64,000 nt of DNA from Epibacterium sp. Ofav1-8 (GTDB lineage: Bacteria > Pseudomonadota > Alphaproteobacteria > Rhodobacterales > Rhodobacteraceae), in assembly GCF_022348185.1 (NCBI RefSeq), contig NZ_JAKRFD010000008.1, positions 62,001 to 126,000 on the forward strand. Direction: 5' to 3'. The notes beneath the pieces were generated by a model. It had not been told where the DNA came from. It searched no databases and saw only the letters and a program-made list of their open reading frames with translations. Both the position numbers and the translations under genes were made by a program. Shown here piece by piece: positions 16,620-25,228 of the stretch. Numbering within the stretch: position 1 is the first letter of the stretch; each line of letters starts with the position of its first letter.

Positions 16620-19600
16620 GCTGCGCCCTCAAGCGTGGCAAGGATCGAATTGCGCCGCGTCACCCACAGCCCTGCATCGCGCAGAGCGTTGAACCGATCC
16701 CGCATGGCCTGAAGGGCAGCGGGGTTTTCGCGCTCCAGAAATGCCACCAGATCGTCGCGGCCCAGTGTGGCCTCGAAATAAAGGTCAAAGAGATGCGTAG
16801 GCACCACCTGGGCCAGATGCGCAAAGGCCGCCATGTGATCCAGCGTTGCCGCAATCTCTGCCGCGCCGCGAAAGCCGTGGTTCATCATTGAGGTCGCCCA
16901 ATGCGGGTCAGAGGCACGGGCGCGGGTGACCCGGGCGATTTCCTCCTGCAGGCTGCGCGCCTGCGGGCGGTCCAGACGGGTGGCGTCCATGTGATAGAGC
17001 GCCGGGGCCTCGGCGCCCAGACGCTTCATCGCGGCGGCAAAGCCTGCTTCATGGGCGGCATAGTCCGAGGCGACCAGAACATCCGTTTCCGCCAGATCTT
17101 GCAGATGTACAAAGCTGTCTGCGCTGTGCAGTCGATCCTCAAGCGCGGCGCGCGCCTCGTGGATGTCCCCTTTTGCGTCAATCGCATGCGATGAGGCCGC
17201 AAGCCAAGCCTCGCCCGCTGCCGCGCGGGCCTCATCGGAGTAGTCATCAAGATGCTGGGTCATCCCAAGGCCGTATAGCCCGGGCTTGGGGCCAAAGACG
17301 CGCGGCGTGGTCTTGAGGTAGGGGTTGTCACTTGGGTCTTCTTCGCGGGCGCTCAACGCGGCGGCGGCGGCTTCGAACATTTGGGCAAGGCCGGGAAACA
17401 CGTCGCGAAACAGGCCGGACACCCGAAGCGTCACGTCGATGCGCGGACGGCCCAGAAGGGCCAGCGGGATGATTTCAAAGCCCGAAACACGCTCGGATCC
17501 TGCGTCCCATTGCGGGGCAAGACCCGCAAGATGCAGCGCCATGGCGAATTCCTCGCCCGCCGTGCGCATGGTGGCAGAGCCCCAGAGATCCACCACCAAC
17601 CCGCGCGGCCAGTCGCCATGGTCCTGCAGGTGGCGGCGCAGCAGCTCTTCTGCCAGCTTGACCCCTTGCGCCTGCGCCGCCCGCGACGGTACCGCGCGGG
17701 GATCCGTGGTAAAGAGGTTGCGCCCCGTGGGCATCACATCCGAGCGCCCCCGGTAGGGCGACCCGGACGGGCCGGGGGAGACCAGCTTGCCCGCCAGCGC
17801 ATCCAGCACCCCGCGCAACTCTGCCGCGCCGTGATCGCCCTCGCCAAAGATATGCAGACCTTCGCCGTATTGGCTTTCCTTGATGTCGCAGACAAAACGG
17901 TCGATGCGGGTGATCGCCTCTGCCGCCGAGGCGTCGGCGGGGATGCCCAAGTCTTCTTCGACGCCGGTGCCCTGCGCCTCGGCCCGGATGTCGGCGATCA
18001 GCCGGTCACGGCGCGCGGGATCCAACCCGTCGGCTGTGGAATATTCATCCAGGAGGCTTTCAAGCCGCGTCATCCCGTCGAGCAGCGTGGTCTGTGCCAA
18101 AGGCGGCGGCATGTGGCCCAGAGTGATGGCACCGATGCGGCGTTTGGCCTGCGCGGCCTCGCCCGGATCATTGACGATAAACGGATAGATTACCGGCAGA
18201 TCACCCGCCAGCACCTCGGGCCAGCACTGCGCCGAGAGTGCCACCGCTTTGCCCGGCAGCCACTCCAGCGTGCCATGGGCACCCACATGCACCAGCGCAT
18301 CTGCTTGCGTCCGGAGCCAGAGATAGAAGGCGACATAGCCATGGCGCGGCGTGCGGTCGAGGTCGTGATACTCGTCATCGCGGGATTGCACGTCACCGCG
18401 TTCGGGTTGCAGCGCGATCAGTGCCTTGCCCGCGCGTAGCGCGCGAAAGTGCACGAGGCCGTCCCTGATCGCGGGGTCCTGCTCGGGCGCGCCCCAAGCC
18501 GCGGTGAGATCCTTGCGCAAGCGGGCGGGCAGGCGGTCGAGCGCTGCGAGATAGTCCGAGAGCGGCCATGTCAGCGTCTCATCCGAGAGGCGCGCGCCAA
18601 GGTCTGCCTCGGCCGTGACGTCATAGCCCTCGGTCGCAAGGGCGCGCAAAATCTCGGACGTTGAGGCCAGCGCGTCCAGCCCCACCGCGTGAGCGAGGTT
18701 GTAATCGCGCCCCGGATAGGTCGAGAGCACCAGCGCGAGGCGTTTGTCGGCAGGCGCTTGACGGGCGAGCCGCAGATGCGCCTCGATGCGATCCAACGCC
18801 GCCGCTACTCGTTCCGGATCGGTGCGATGGGTGAAACGGGAATATTCCAGATCGGGGTCGCGCTTGGTGGGGGATTTGAAGCTGACAACACCGGCAAACA
18901 GCCGACCGTCCACCTCTGGCAGGACCACATGCATGGCCAGATCCGCAGGCGACAGGCCGCGATCCGCCAGATCCCAATCCTTGCGCCGGGCGGTGGACAG
19001 CGCCACCTGAAACACCGGACAGCCCGTGAGGCTCAGCGGGGAGGCGCTGCCATCGCGCCCCTGCGCGGAAAAGGCGGTGGCGTTGATGAGCGCGGCGGGG
19101 TTCAGGGCGGGCAGTTCCGCGCGCAGCCAGTCGACCGCGTCGGGGACCTTGAGGCTCGGCGCGAAAACCCCATAGGCGGCATACCCGCGCGCGCGCAGGC
19201 TGTGGATCATCGCATCTACAGGGGCGGTGTCGGCAGACGTCAGATAGGAGCGATAGAAACTGACCAGCACCAGGGGTTTGTCGATCTCGGGCAGCGCATC
19301 CAGCGCGCCCCGGTCGGGGTCGTAGAACCCGAAATCCGGCACGGTTTTCTTGCCGATCACCGGGCTGGCATAAAGGCCAGAGGCCAACGCCAGCTGCGCC
19401 AGCGCCGCCTGCGCCGCGACAGCACCGCCCGCATCGCACAGCGCCTGAAGGCGGCGCAGGGTGGAAACCGGCAGGGTGGACAGCTCATCAAGGCGCGGAT
19501 CTTCCTGACCGTCGGCGGGCAGGATCGCCAGCGCGATGCCCTTGCGCCAGGCGAGATCCTGAAGCGTGGCCAGACCGTAGGACCAGTAGCTCTCACCACC

Positions 19601-19861
19601 GATCAGCCGGACCAAGACACCCTTTGCGCCCTCCAGCGTCTGTTCGGCGTAGACATCGACGGAGAGCGGGTGTTTGAGCGCCACCAGATTGGCAAGCCGA
19701 GTGGAGGGAAGTTTGCCGTCCGCGCGGTGCCAGCCCGCCGCAAAGGCGCCAAGGTCGCTGTCGGAAAAGGACAGCACCACCAGATCGCCGGGGGTTTGCC
19801 CGACGTCATAGGGGGTGTCTGTTTCTCCGAGCCCGTGGCTTTCGCGGAAGACGACGTGCAT
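16616..19861 (-). CDS. cobN: cobaltochelatase subunit CobN
   Basis: This 1081-residue large subunit of the ATP-dependent aerobic cobaltochelatase inserts cobalt into hydrogenobyrinic acid a,c-diamide. HVGAHGTLEWLPGKAVALS is the hallmark shared with BchH/ChlH. The C-terminal part contains DVFPGLAQMFEAA and further CobN/BchH-type motifs. The frame continues upstream, but MHVVFRESHGLGETDTPYD is the expected start. The partner AAA+ and VWA subunits (cobS, cobT) are not in the window. A palindromic repeat (copy B) lies in the 142-base gap before it. Confidence 0.93.
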   Translation of the reverse strand: MHVVFRESHGLGETDTPYDVGQTPGDLVVLSFSDSDLGAFAAGWHRADGKLPSTRLANLVALKHPLSVDVYAEQTLEGAKGVLVRLIGGESYWSYGLATLQDLAWRKGIALAILPADGQEDPRLDELSTLPVSTLRRLQALCDAGGAVAAQAALAQLALASGLYASPVIGKKTVPDFGFYDPDRGALDALPEIDKPLVLVSFYRSYLTSADTAPVDAMIHSLRARGYAAYGVFAPSLKVPDAVDWLRAELPALNPAALINATAFSAQGRDGSASPLSLTGCPVFQVALSTARRKDWDLADRGLSPADLAMHVVLPEVDGRLFAGVVSFKSPTKRDPDLEYSRFTHRTDPERVAAALDRIEAHLRLARQAPADKRLALVLSTYPGRDYNLAHAVGLDALASTSEILRALATEGYDVTAEADLGARLSDETLTWPLSDYLAALDRLPARLRKDLTAAWGAPEQDPAIRDGLVHFRALRAGKALIALQPERGDVQSRDDEYHDLDRTPRHGYVAFYLWLRTQADALVHVGAHGTLEWLPGKAVALSAQCWPEVLAGDLPVIYPFIVNDPGEAAQAKRRIGAITLGHMPPPLAQTTLLDGMTRLESLLDEYSTADGLDPARRDRLIADIRAEAQGTGVEEDLGIPADASAAEAITRIDRFVCDIKESQYGEGLHIFGEGDHGAAELRGVLDALAGKLVSPGPSGSPYRGRSDVMPTGRNLFTTDPRAVPSRAAQAQGVKLAEELLRRHLQDHGDWPRGLVVDLWGSATMRTAGEEFAMALHLAGLAPQWDAGSERVSGFEIIPLALLGRPRIDVTLRVSGLFRDVFPGLAQMFEAAAAALSAREEDPSDNPYLKTTPRVFGPKPGLYGLGMTQHLDDYSDEARAAAGEAWLAASSHAIDAKGDIHEARAALEDRLHSADSFVHLQDLAETDVLVASDYAAHEAGFAAAMKRLGAEAPALYHMDATRLDRPQARSLQEEIARVTRARASDPHWATSMMNHGFRGAAEIAATLDHMAAFAHLAQVVPTHLFDLYFEATLGRDDLVAFLERENPAALQAMRDRFNALRDAGLWVTRRNSILATLEGAA

Positions 19862-19905
19862 GAGGTTAGCTCCGTTTGGACACGCCGAGGATAGCCCCGG
19901 ACCGC

Positions 19906-19968
19906 GGGTGGGGGAGAAGCCCCCGCCCGGGGGGGCGGTCGGGGGCTGCCCGGCCTCTCGGCCGGACG
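19906..19968. repeat. 63-bp palindromic intergenic element, copy B
   Basis: Its reverse complement aligns over its whole length with copy A at 10074-10137. The element has a CCGGCC-GGCCGG stem and a CCCCC-GGGGG stem. It sits between cobW and cobN. Relative to the downstream cob gene, it is in the opposite orientation to copy A. Confidence 0.75.
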
Positions 19969-20003
19969 AAAACGATGTGTTTCCACTTCGCCCGCATAGA
20001 AAC

Positions 20004-21038
20004 TCAGGCCCCGAGGTCGGCGTGGATGCCTGCTGTGTCGATGTTATCATGCTCGGCGATCACCACCAGCTGGGTCTTGCGCTCCTGCGCGCCCCAGGGT
20101 TGGTCGTATTGCGCGCGCAGGCGTTCGCCCACCGCTTGTACCAGCATTCGCATCGGTTTTCCTTCCACGGCCACATAGCCCTTCACCCGCAGGATGTTGC
20201 GGGCGCGGGCCATCTCGATGATCCGTTTTTGCAGGTCTTCGGGATCGGAGACTTCGCCCATTTCGACCACGATGGACTCAAAATCGTCATGTTCGTGATC
20301 GTGATGGCCGTCGTGATGGCTGGGGCGGGCATCAAGGTCGTCTTCTGCGGCGGCCCCCAGGCCAAGGATCACGCGTGGGTCGATCACGCCCTCGGTCATC
20401 GGCAGGATCGGCAGCTTGCGCGGGGCCTCAGATTCGATCACTGCGCGGGCTTTCTCGACACCAGCCTCACCGGCCAGATCGGCCTTGGACAACAGCACGA
20501 TATCCGCGCAGGAAATCTGATCTTCAAAGACCTCGGACAGCGGTGTTTCATGATCAAGGCTGTCGTCCGCCTCGCGCTGGGCCTGCACGGCGTCCAGATC
20601 CGGCGCGAACTGGCCCTTGGCAACGGCCTCGGCATCGGCCAGGGCGATCACCCCGTCCACGGTGATGCGCGAGCGGATCGCGGGCCAGTCGAAGGCTTTC
20701 AGGAGCGGCTTTGGCAGCGCCAGACCGGAGGTTTCAATGACGATATGCTCGGGCGGCTCGGGCAGCGCCATCAGGCTCTCGATGGTGGGGATGAAATCAT
20801 CGGCCACGGTGCAGCAGATGCAGCCGTTGGCGAGTTCCATGATGTTTTCCGCCGGGCAGCTCTCGTCGGCGCAGGATTTCAGGATGTCGCCATCGACACC
20901 GGCGGTGCCGAATTCATTCACCACCACGGCAAGGCGCTTGCCCTGCGGGTTCTGCATCAGGTGACGGATCAGAGTGGTTTTGCCAGCCCCCAGAAAGCCG
21001 GTGATGACGGTGACGGGGATCTTGTTCAATGTGGTCAT
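20004..21038 (-). CDS. cobW: CobW-family GTPase metallochaperone
   Basis: This 344-residue G3E GTPase has the P-loop TGFLGAGKTTLIRHL at the start, the metal-binding CxCC in NGCICCTVADDF near residue 75, and a His-rich stretch SHHDGHHDHEHDD near residue 230. The CobW C-terminal domain ends the protein. CobW is thought to deliver cobalt to CobN-S-T. It lies 20 bases after the DUF1636 gene and just upstream of cobN in the riboswitch-controlled operon, which supports the cobalt role over the zinc role of other family members. Confidence 0.92.
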   Translation of the reverse strand: MTTLNKIPVTVITGFLGAGKTTLIRHLMQNPQGKRLAVVVNEFGTAGVDGDILKSCADESCPAENIMELANGCICCTVADDFIPTIESLMALPEPPEHIVIETSGLALPKPLLKAFDWPAIRSRITVDGVIALADAEAVAKGQFAPDLDAVQAQREADDSLDHETPLSEVFEDQISCADIVLLSKADLAGEAGVEKARAVIESEAPRKLPILPMTEGVIDPRVILGLGAAAEDDLDARPSHHDGHHDHEHDDFESIVVEMGEVSDPEDLQKRIIEMARARNILRVKGYVAVEGKPMRMLVQAVGERLRAQYDQPWGAQERKTQLVVIAEHDNIDTAGIHADLGA

Positions 21039-21057
21039 GTGAAATGGGCCTTTCGGG

Positions 21058-21537
21058 TCAATCCTGCGCAAGCTCGGTGGCAGGTGTGTCTGGGGTGTCA
21101 TTGGAAGAGTCGCGACGCTCCGGTGCGGGTGTCGGGGTCAGCGCGACGCTTGGCATGGAGACGGGCGGAATGCGGGCGATGGATTGTTTGCGAAACACCA
21201 CCGGGCGTTCGCGCCATGGCACAAACCCATCCTCGGTCGAGGCATAGGCGGCCGCACCGGCGAGGATATCCTCAAGATGGGCATCCGGGTCGAGATCGCC
21301 GTAGATATAGCTCCAGCGGGCAGGGCCACCGGAGAGATGCAACGTGCAGGACCGCGAGCACGCCGAGAGGCACTCGACCCCGCGCACGGTGACGCCTTCG
21401 GGCAGCGCGCTGCCCGCAAGACGGTCTGCAAGGATGCGGCCGGGGCGCATGGCTTCGGGATCGCTGCCGGTCTGGCGACAGGTGGTGCAGACGGTCAGAA
21501 CGACCGGCTCCGGGCTCTGGCTGGGGGTCTCTCCCAT
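21058..21537 (-). CDS. DUF1636 family Cys-rich protein of the cobalamin operon
   Basis: This 159-residue protein has a ferredoxin-like cysteine layout: CTTC near residue 17 and ECLSACSRSC near residue 55, which could hold a metal ion or an iron-sulfur cluster. WSYIYGDLDP and DILAGAAAYA follow, typical of DUF1636. The C-terminal 30 residues are proline-rich and probably disordered. It is the first cistron after the cobalamin riboswitch and directly precedes cobW, so a role in cobalt handling or in an early redox step is likely. No function is established that I know of. Confidence 0.8.
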   Translation of the reverse strand: MGETPSQSPEPVVLTVCTTCRQTGSDPEAMRPGRILADRLAGSALPEGVTVRGVECLSACSRSCTLHLSGGPARWSYIYGDLDPDAHLEDILAGAAAYASTEDGFVPWRERPVVFRKQSIARIPPVSMPSVALTPTPAPERRDSSNDTPDTPATELAQD

Positions 21538-21651
21538 GCGGCCTTTTCTCCTCCTCAGCGGCGAGGCGGGGCAGGCCAGATGGGGGCGCGTGCCACGTGT
21601 GGCAGGCCCTCAACCGGTCGCGGCACACCCCGTCCGCCGGTTTCACACGCG

Positions 21652-21858
21652 CTGGCAGGTCTCCCGGCTTGCGGATGCCAGACCCGGGTCGGGCGCTGAC
21701 GGTCGTCCCGCCTTCCCGGTGCCACCCCTTGGGGGCGCCAGTGGCGTCGGGAGACCTCTCCGGTCACGGTCGCGGGGGCGGCTGTGCTTGGGGCGCGCTG
21801 CGGCGTGCCTTGTCACATTCCCTCTTCGCCCGAAGGGTGTCACCTTCGGGAACCAACG
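21652..21858 (-). promoter_or_regulatory. cobalamin (AdoCbl) riboswitch
   Basis: Read on the minus strand, the leader of the DUF1636-cobW-cobN operon shows the conserved core in order: GGTGACACC, AGAGGGAA, CCGCCCCCGCGACCGTGA, the B12 box GCCACTGG (21738-21745), GGGAAGGCGGGA, and GCAAGCCGGGAGACCTGCC. These match the cobalamin riboswitch consensus. It ends about 115 bases before the first start codon. By the known mode of the class, adenosylcobalamin binding should repress the operon. Confidence 0.93.
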
Positions 21859-21923
21859 AAAATCCCTTGCGCCATGGGGGCACTCTTTGTCAAGACATGG
21901 GGCCAAACAGCAGGAGCGACCCC

Positions 21924-22571
21924 GTGAGCGATCAGACCAGCGCAAGTAGCGAAACCGACATCTCGGACGAAGAAGCGGCACGCCATGCCTCCAAGATGGC
22001 CAAGAAAAAGGCCGCCCGTGATCGGATGATGAAAACCAAGGATGGCGAAAAGGGTCTGATCATCGTTCACACCGGCCCCGGCAAGGGCAAGTCGTCCTCG
22101 GGATTCGGCATGATCATGCGTTGTATCGCGCACGGCATGCCCTCGGCGGTGGTGCAGTTCATCAAGGGCGCGTGGCAGACCGGCGAGCGCACGTTGATCG
22201 AGGAGAATTTCTCGGATCTGTGCCAGTTCTACGCGATGGGCGAGGGGTTTACCTGGGAAACTCAGGACAAGGCCCGCGATATTGCAGCAGCCCGCGCGGG
22301 CTGGGAAAAGGCCAAGGAAATGATCCTCGATGAGAAGAACACCATGGTGCTGCTCGACGAGATCAACATCGCGCTGCGCTATGAGTATCTGGATTTGCAG
22401 GAGGTTCTGGAGTTCCTCGTCGAGCATAAGCCGCCGATGACCCATGTGGTGCTGACCGGGCGCAACGCCAAAGAAGAGCTGATCGAGATCGCCGATCTTG
22501 TGACCGAGATGGCGCAGGTGAAGCATCCCTTCCGGGCCGGGGTGAAGGCGCAGAAGGGCGTGGAATTCTGA
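21924..22571 (+). CDS. cobO: cob(I)yrinic acid a,c-diamide adenosyltransferase
   Basis: This 215-residue CobO/BtuR-type enzyme attaches the 5'-deoxyadenosyl ligand to cobalt. IIVHTGPGKGKSSSGFGM is its P-loop and VVLTGRNAKEELIEIADLV the C-terminal signature. The frame runs upstream with an in-frame ATG at 21898, but the GTG at 21924 has a well-placed AGGAG (spacing about 8) and I prefer it. The gene diverges from the riboswitch-led operon, so its own mRNA does not contain the riboswitch. Confidence 0.92.
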   Translation: MSDQTSASSETDISDEEAARHASKMAKKKAARDRMMKTKDGEKGLIIVHTGPGKGKSSSGFGMIMRCIAHGMPSAVVQFIKGAWQTGERTLIEENFSDLCQFYAMGEGFTWETQDKARDIAAARAGWEKAKEMILDEKNTMVLLDEINIALRYEYLDLQEVLEFLVEHKPPMTHVVLTGRNAKEELIEIADLVTEMAQVKHPFRAGVKAQKGVEF

Positions 22572-22599
22572 AACCTCAGCGTGTGTCGTGAACGGGGGT

Positions 22600-22630
22600 G
22601 CGAGGCTCTGCCTCGCGCTCCGGGATATTT
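22600..22630. terminator. hairpin plus conserved 3'-end motif between cobO and glpD
   Basis: Perfect 7-bp arms GCGAGGC/GCCTCGC with a 3-base loop (22600-22616) are followed by CCGGGATATTT (22620-22630). The genes on both sides converge, so it could end either transcript. The same AAATATC-CGG type motif recurs at about 33597 and 42131 near other gene ends. Confidence 0.5.
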
Positions 22631-22675
22631 TGAGTTAGAAGAGGGAGGGACGCTGTGCCCCTCTCTTTTGTCACG

Positions 22676-24256
22676 TTAGTCGGTGACGCGGGATTTGATG
22701 TATGTGTCGACCGCAGTGCGCGCATCAGGGTCCAGACGCAGGCCGAGTTTTGTGCGCCGCCAAAGGAAATCCTCGCCCGTGCGCACCCATTCGCGGGCAA
22801 TCGCCCAGTCGAGCTCGCGGGCTGTGATGGTCGCGCCGAAGCTCTGGCCCAGATCGCTCTCCGCCTTGGCGTCGCCCAGAATGGTCCAGGCCTCGGTGCC
22901 ATAGGCGCGGATCAGGCGGCGGGTGGCGTAGGCCGACAGGAAGGGATACGCGCGCGCCAGTTTTTCGCGCAAGCGGGTGACATCTTCGACCGGGAAATCG
23001 CCGCCGGGCAGGGGCACACCTGCGGTCCACTCCGAAGGCAGGCTTGGGAAGACCTCGTTGATTTTATCCAGCGCCGCTTCGGCCAGTTTGCGGTAGGTGG
23101 TGATCTTGCCGCCAAACACATTGAGGAGCGGGGCCTGTGTCTTGTCGAGCGTCAGCACATATTCGCGTGTCGCGGCAGAGGCGGAGCTGGCGCCGTCATC
23201 ATAGAGCGGCCGCACGCCGGAATAGGTCCAGACGATCTGGTCGCGGGTCACCGGTGTGTCAAAATAGTTTGACGCGAATTTGACCAGATAATCCTGCTCT
23301 TCCTCGGTGCAGATGGGTTTGGTCTCGGGATCGGGGTGATCAGCGTCGGTGGTGCCGATGAGGGTGAAATCTTCCTCATAGGGAATGGCAAAGATGATGC
23401 GCCCGTCCTGCCCTTGGAAGAAGTAGCAGCGCCCGTGGTCGTAGAGTTTAGGCACCACGATATGACTGCCGCGCACGAGGCGCACGTTTTCGCGGCTGTT
23501 TTGTCCAATCTTCTGGCGCAGCACATCGGCCACCCAGGGACCGCCCGCGTTGATCAGCATTTTTGCGCGGCGCGTGGTTTCTGCACCGGTGGCCAGATCC
23601 TTCAGGTGGATTTCCCAGTGATCCGCGTGGCGGGTGGCATTAACAACCTCGGTGCGGGTCATGATCTCGGCACCACGGGCCTCGGCGTCGCGGGCGTTGA
23701 GCACCACGAGGCGCGCGTCCTCGACCCAACAGTCGGAATATTCAAACGCCTTTTTGAATTTGGAGTTCAGGGGCTTGCCTGCCTCATCCGTGGTCAGATC
23801 CACGGTTGCGGTGCCGGGCAGGATGCCGCGTTTGCCGAGTGTGTCGTACATAAAAAGGCCCAGCCGGATCAGCCACGCCGGGCGGCGGCCTTTCATCCAT
23901 GGCATGACGGTGGTCAGCAGTTTGGAGGTCGGCGTGGTGTTGTCGAACCGCATGTCCTTGTGGAAGGGCAGCACGAAGCGCATCGGCCATGAGATATGCG
24001 GCATGGCGCGCAGCAGCACCTCGCGTTCGATCAGGGCCTCGCGCACCAGACGGAATTCGAAATACTCCAGATAACGCAGGCCGCCGTGGAACAGTTTGGT
24101 CGAGGCCGAGGACGTGGCTGAGGCGAGGTCGTTCATTTCGGCCAATGTCACGGAGAGGCCGCGACCGGCGGCGTCGCGGGCGATGCCGCAACCGTTGATG
24201 CCGCCGCCGATGATGAACAGGTCGGTGATGTCGGAGGTCTTGGGCGTATCAGTCAT
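22676..24256 (-). CDS. glpD: glycerol-3-phosphate dehydrogenase (FAD)
   Basis: This 526-residue flavoenzyme oxidises glycerol 3-phosphate to dihydroxyacetone phosphate and passes electrons to ubiquinone at the membrane. LFIIGGGINGCGIARDAAGR is the FAD-binding dinucleotide fold, STKLFHGGLRYLEYFEF the GlpD signature near residue 50, and SGVRPLYDDG a C-terminal domain motif. Its start overlaps the end of the upstream glpR by eight bases. No glpK or glpF is present in the window. Confidence 0.95.
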   Translation of the reverse strand: MTDTPKTSDITDLFIIGGGINGCGIARDAAGRGLSVTLAEMNDLASATSSASTKLFHGGLRYLEYFEFRLVREALIEREVLLRAMPHISWPMRFVLPFHKDMRFDNTTPTSKLLTTVMPWMKGRRPAWLIRLGLFMYDTLGKRGILPGTATVDLTTDEAGKPLNSKFKKAFEYSDCWVEDARLVVLNARDAEARGAEIMTRTEVVNATRHADHWEIHLKDLATGAETTRRAKMLINAGGPWVADVLRQKIGQNSRENVRLVRGSHIVVPKLYDHGRCYFFQGQDGRIIFAIPYEEDFTLIGTTDADHPDPETKPICTEEEQDYLVKFASNYFDTPVTRDQIVWTYSGVRPLYDDGASSASAATREYVLTLDKTQAPLLNVFGGKITTYRKLAEAALDKINEVFPSLPSEWTAGVPLPGGDFPVEDVTRLREKLARAYPFLSAYATRRLIRAYGTEAWTILGDAKAESDLGQSFGATITARELDWAIAREWVRTGEDFLWRRTKLGLRLDPDARTAVDTYIKSRVTD

Positions 24257-25043
24257 TTTCGCTGCTTTCGGTTTCGGGGCCGCCGTCTGCGATCAGGATT
24301 CGGGTGCCGGACGCGGCTGCGGCCTCGGCAAACTCTGCCGGAACAGGGCGGTCTGTGATGACAAAATCCAGCTCCGCGAGGGCGCAGATGCGCACGGGGG
24401 CGGAGCGGTCGAATTTGCTGCCGTCGCACATCAGGATGCGCGTGCGGGCATTTCTGAGGATGGCGCGGGCGACGGAGACTTCGCGGGCGTCGTGGTCGAG
24501 GATCGCACCGTCTGCGTCCATGGCGGAGGCACCGATGACGGCGTAGTCGACCTTGTAGCGGTTGATGAATTCCACCGCCTCTTCGCCGACAATGGCACCG
24601 TCGCTTTGGCGGATGGTGCCCCCCACAAGGATCAGATCACGCGCCTCCATACCCATCATCATATTGATAATGTTGATATTGTTGGAGAGGACCGTCAGGC
24701 CCTTGTGACCGGAGAGCGCGCGCGCCACCTGTTCGGTGGAGGTGCCGATATTGAGCGCGATGGAACAGTTTTCAGGGATCACATCGGAGGCCAGTGCGGC
24801 CATCGCGCGTTTGCCGCTGGCATTGAGGCTGCGGCGCTCGGCATAGCCGCGATTGGCGGCGGAGCTGATGCGCACGGCACCGCCATGGACGCGGCTCAAC
24901 TGGCCACGGGCTGACAGATCGCGCAGGTCGGTGCGCACGGTTTGCAAGGAGACACCAAAGCGGCGCGCGAGGTCTTCAACCTCGACACGATCCTGCTGCG
25001 TGAGCAGGGAGAGGATTTCGTTTTGGCGGTCGCTTGCATCCAT
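24249..25043 (-). CDS. glpR: DeoR-family repressor of glycerol-3-phosphate genes
   Basis: This 264-residue regulator has an N-terminal DeoR winged helix (EDLARRFGVSLQTVRTDLRDL, then GQLSRVHGGAV) and a C-terminal sugar-phosphate sensor domain (IGTSTEQVARAL, GGTIRQSDGAIVG). It is transcribed just before and overlaps glpD, which supports GlpR as the specific assignment. Glycerol 3-phosphate is the expected inducer from family knowledge. The upstream 185-base gap holds the DUF1513 terminator and the promoter. Confidence 0.9.
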   Translation of the reverse strand: MDASDRQNEILSLLTQQDRVEVEDLARRFGVSLQTVRTDLRDLSARGQLSRVHGGAVRISSAANRGYAERRSLNASGKRAMAALASDVIPENCSIALNIGTSTEQVARALSGHKGLTVLSNNINIINMMMGMEARDLILVGGTIRQSDGAIVGEEAVEFINRYKVDYAVIGASAMDADGAILDHDAREVSVARAILRNARTRILMCDGSKFDRSAPVRICALAELDFVITDRPVPAEFAEAAAASGTRILIADGGPETESSEND

Positions 25044-25125
25044 GAGCTTTCCTTTTCATAGATGCATATAGCGAGTGCCACTCGTTTTGTCACGTATGGA
25101 TTTCGTTCTCGTGTATGTAGGGTGC

Positions 25126-25160
25126 AAAACGAAAGCCCCTCGCGCGGATGCGGAAGGGGC
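25126..25160 (-). terminator. intrinsic terminator downstream of the DUF1513 gene
   Basis: On the minus strand GCCCCT pairs with AGGGGC across a GC-rich 14-base loop and is followed by TTTCGTTTT. It isolates the iron locus from glpR. Confidence 0.65.
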
Positions 25161-25228
25161 GGAGGTTTTGCTCTCGGAGTTTTGACTGGGTTTTGCCCGG
25201 ACGAAGGTCGGGGCCGCCCTGCGTGCTC

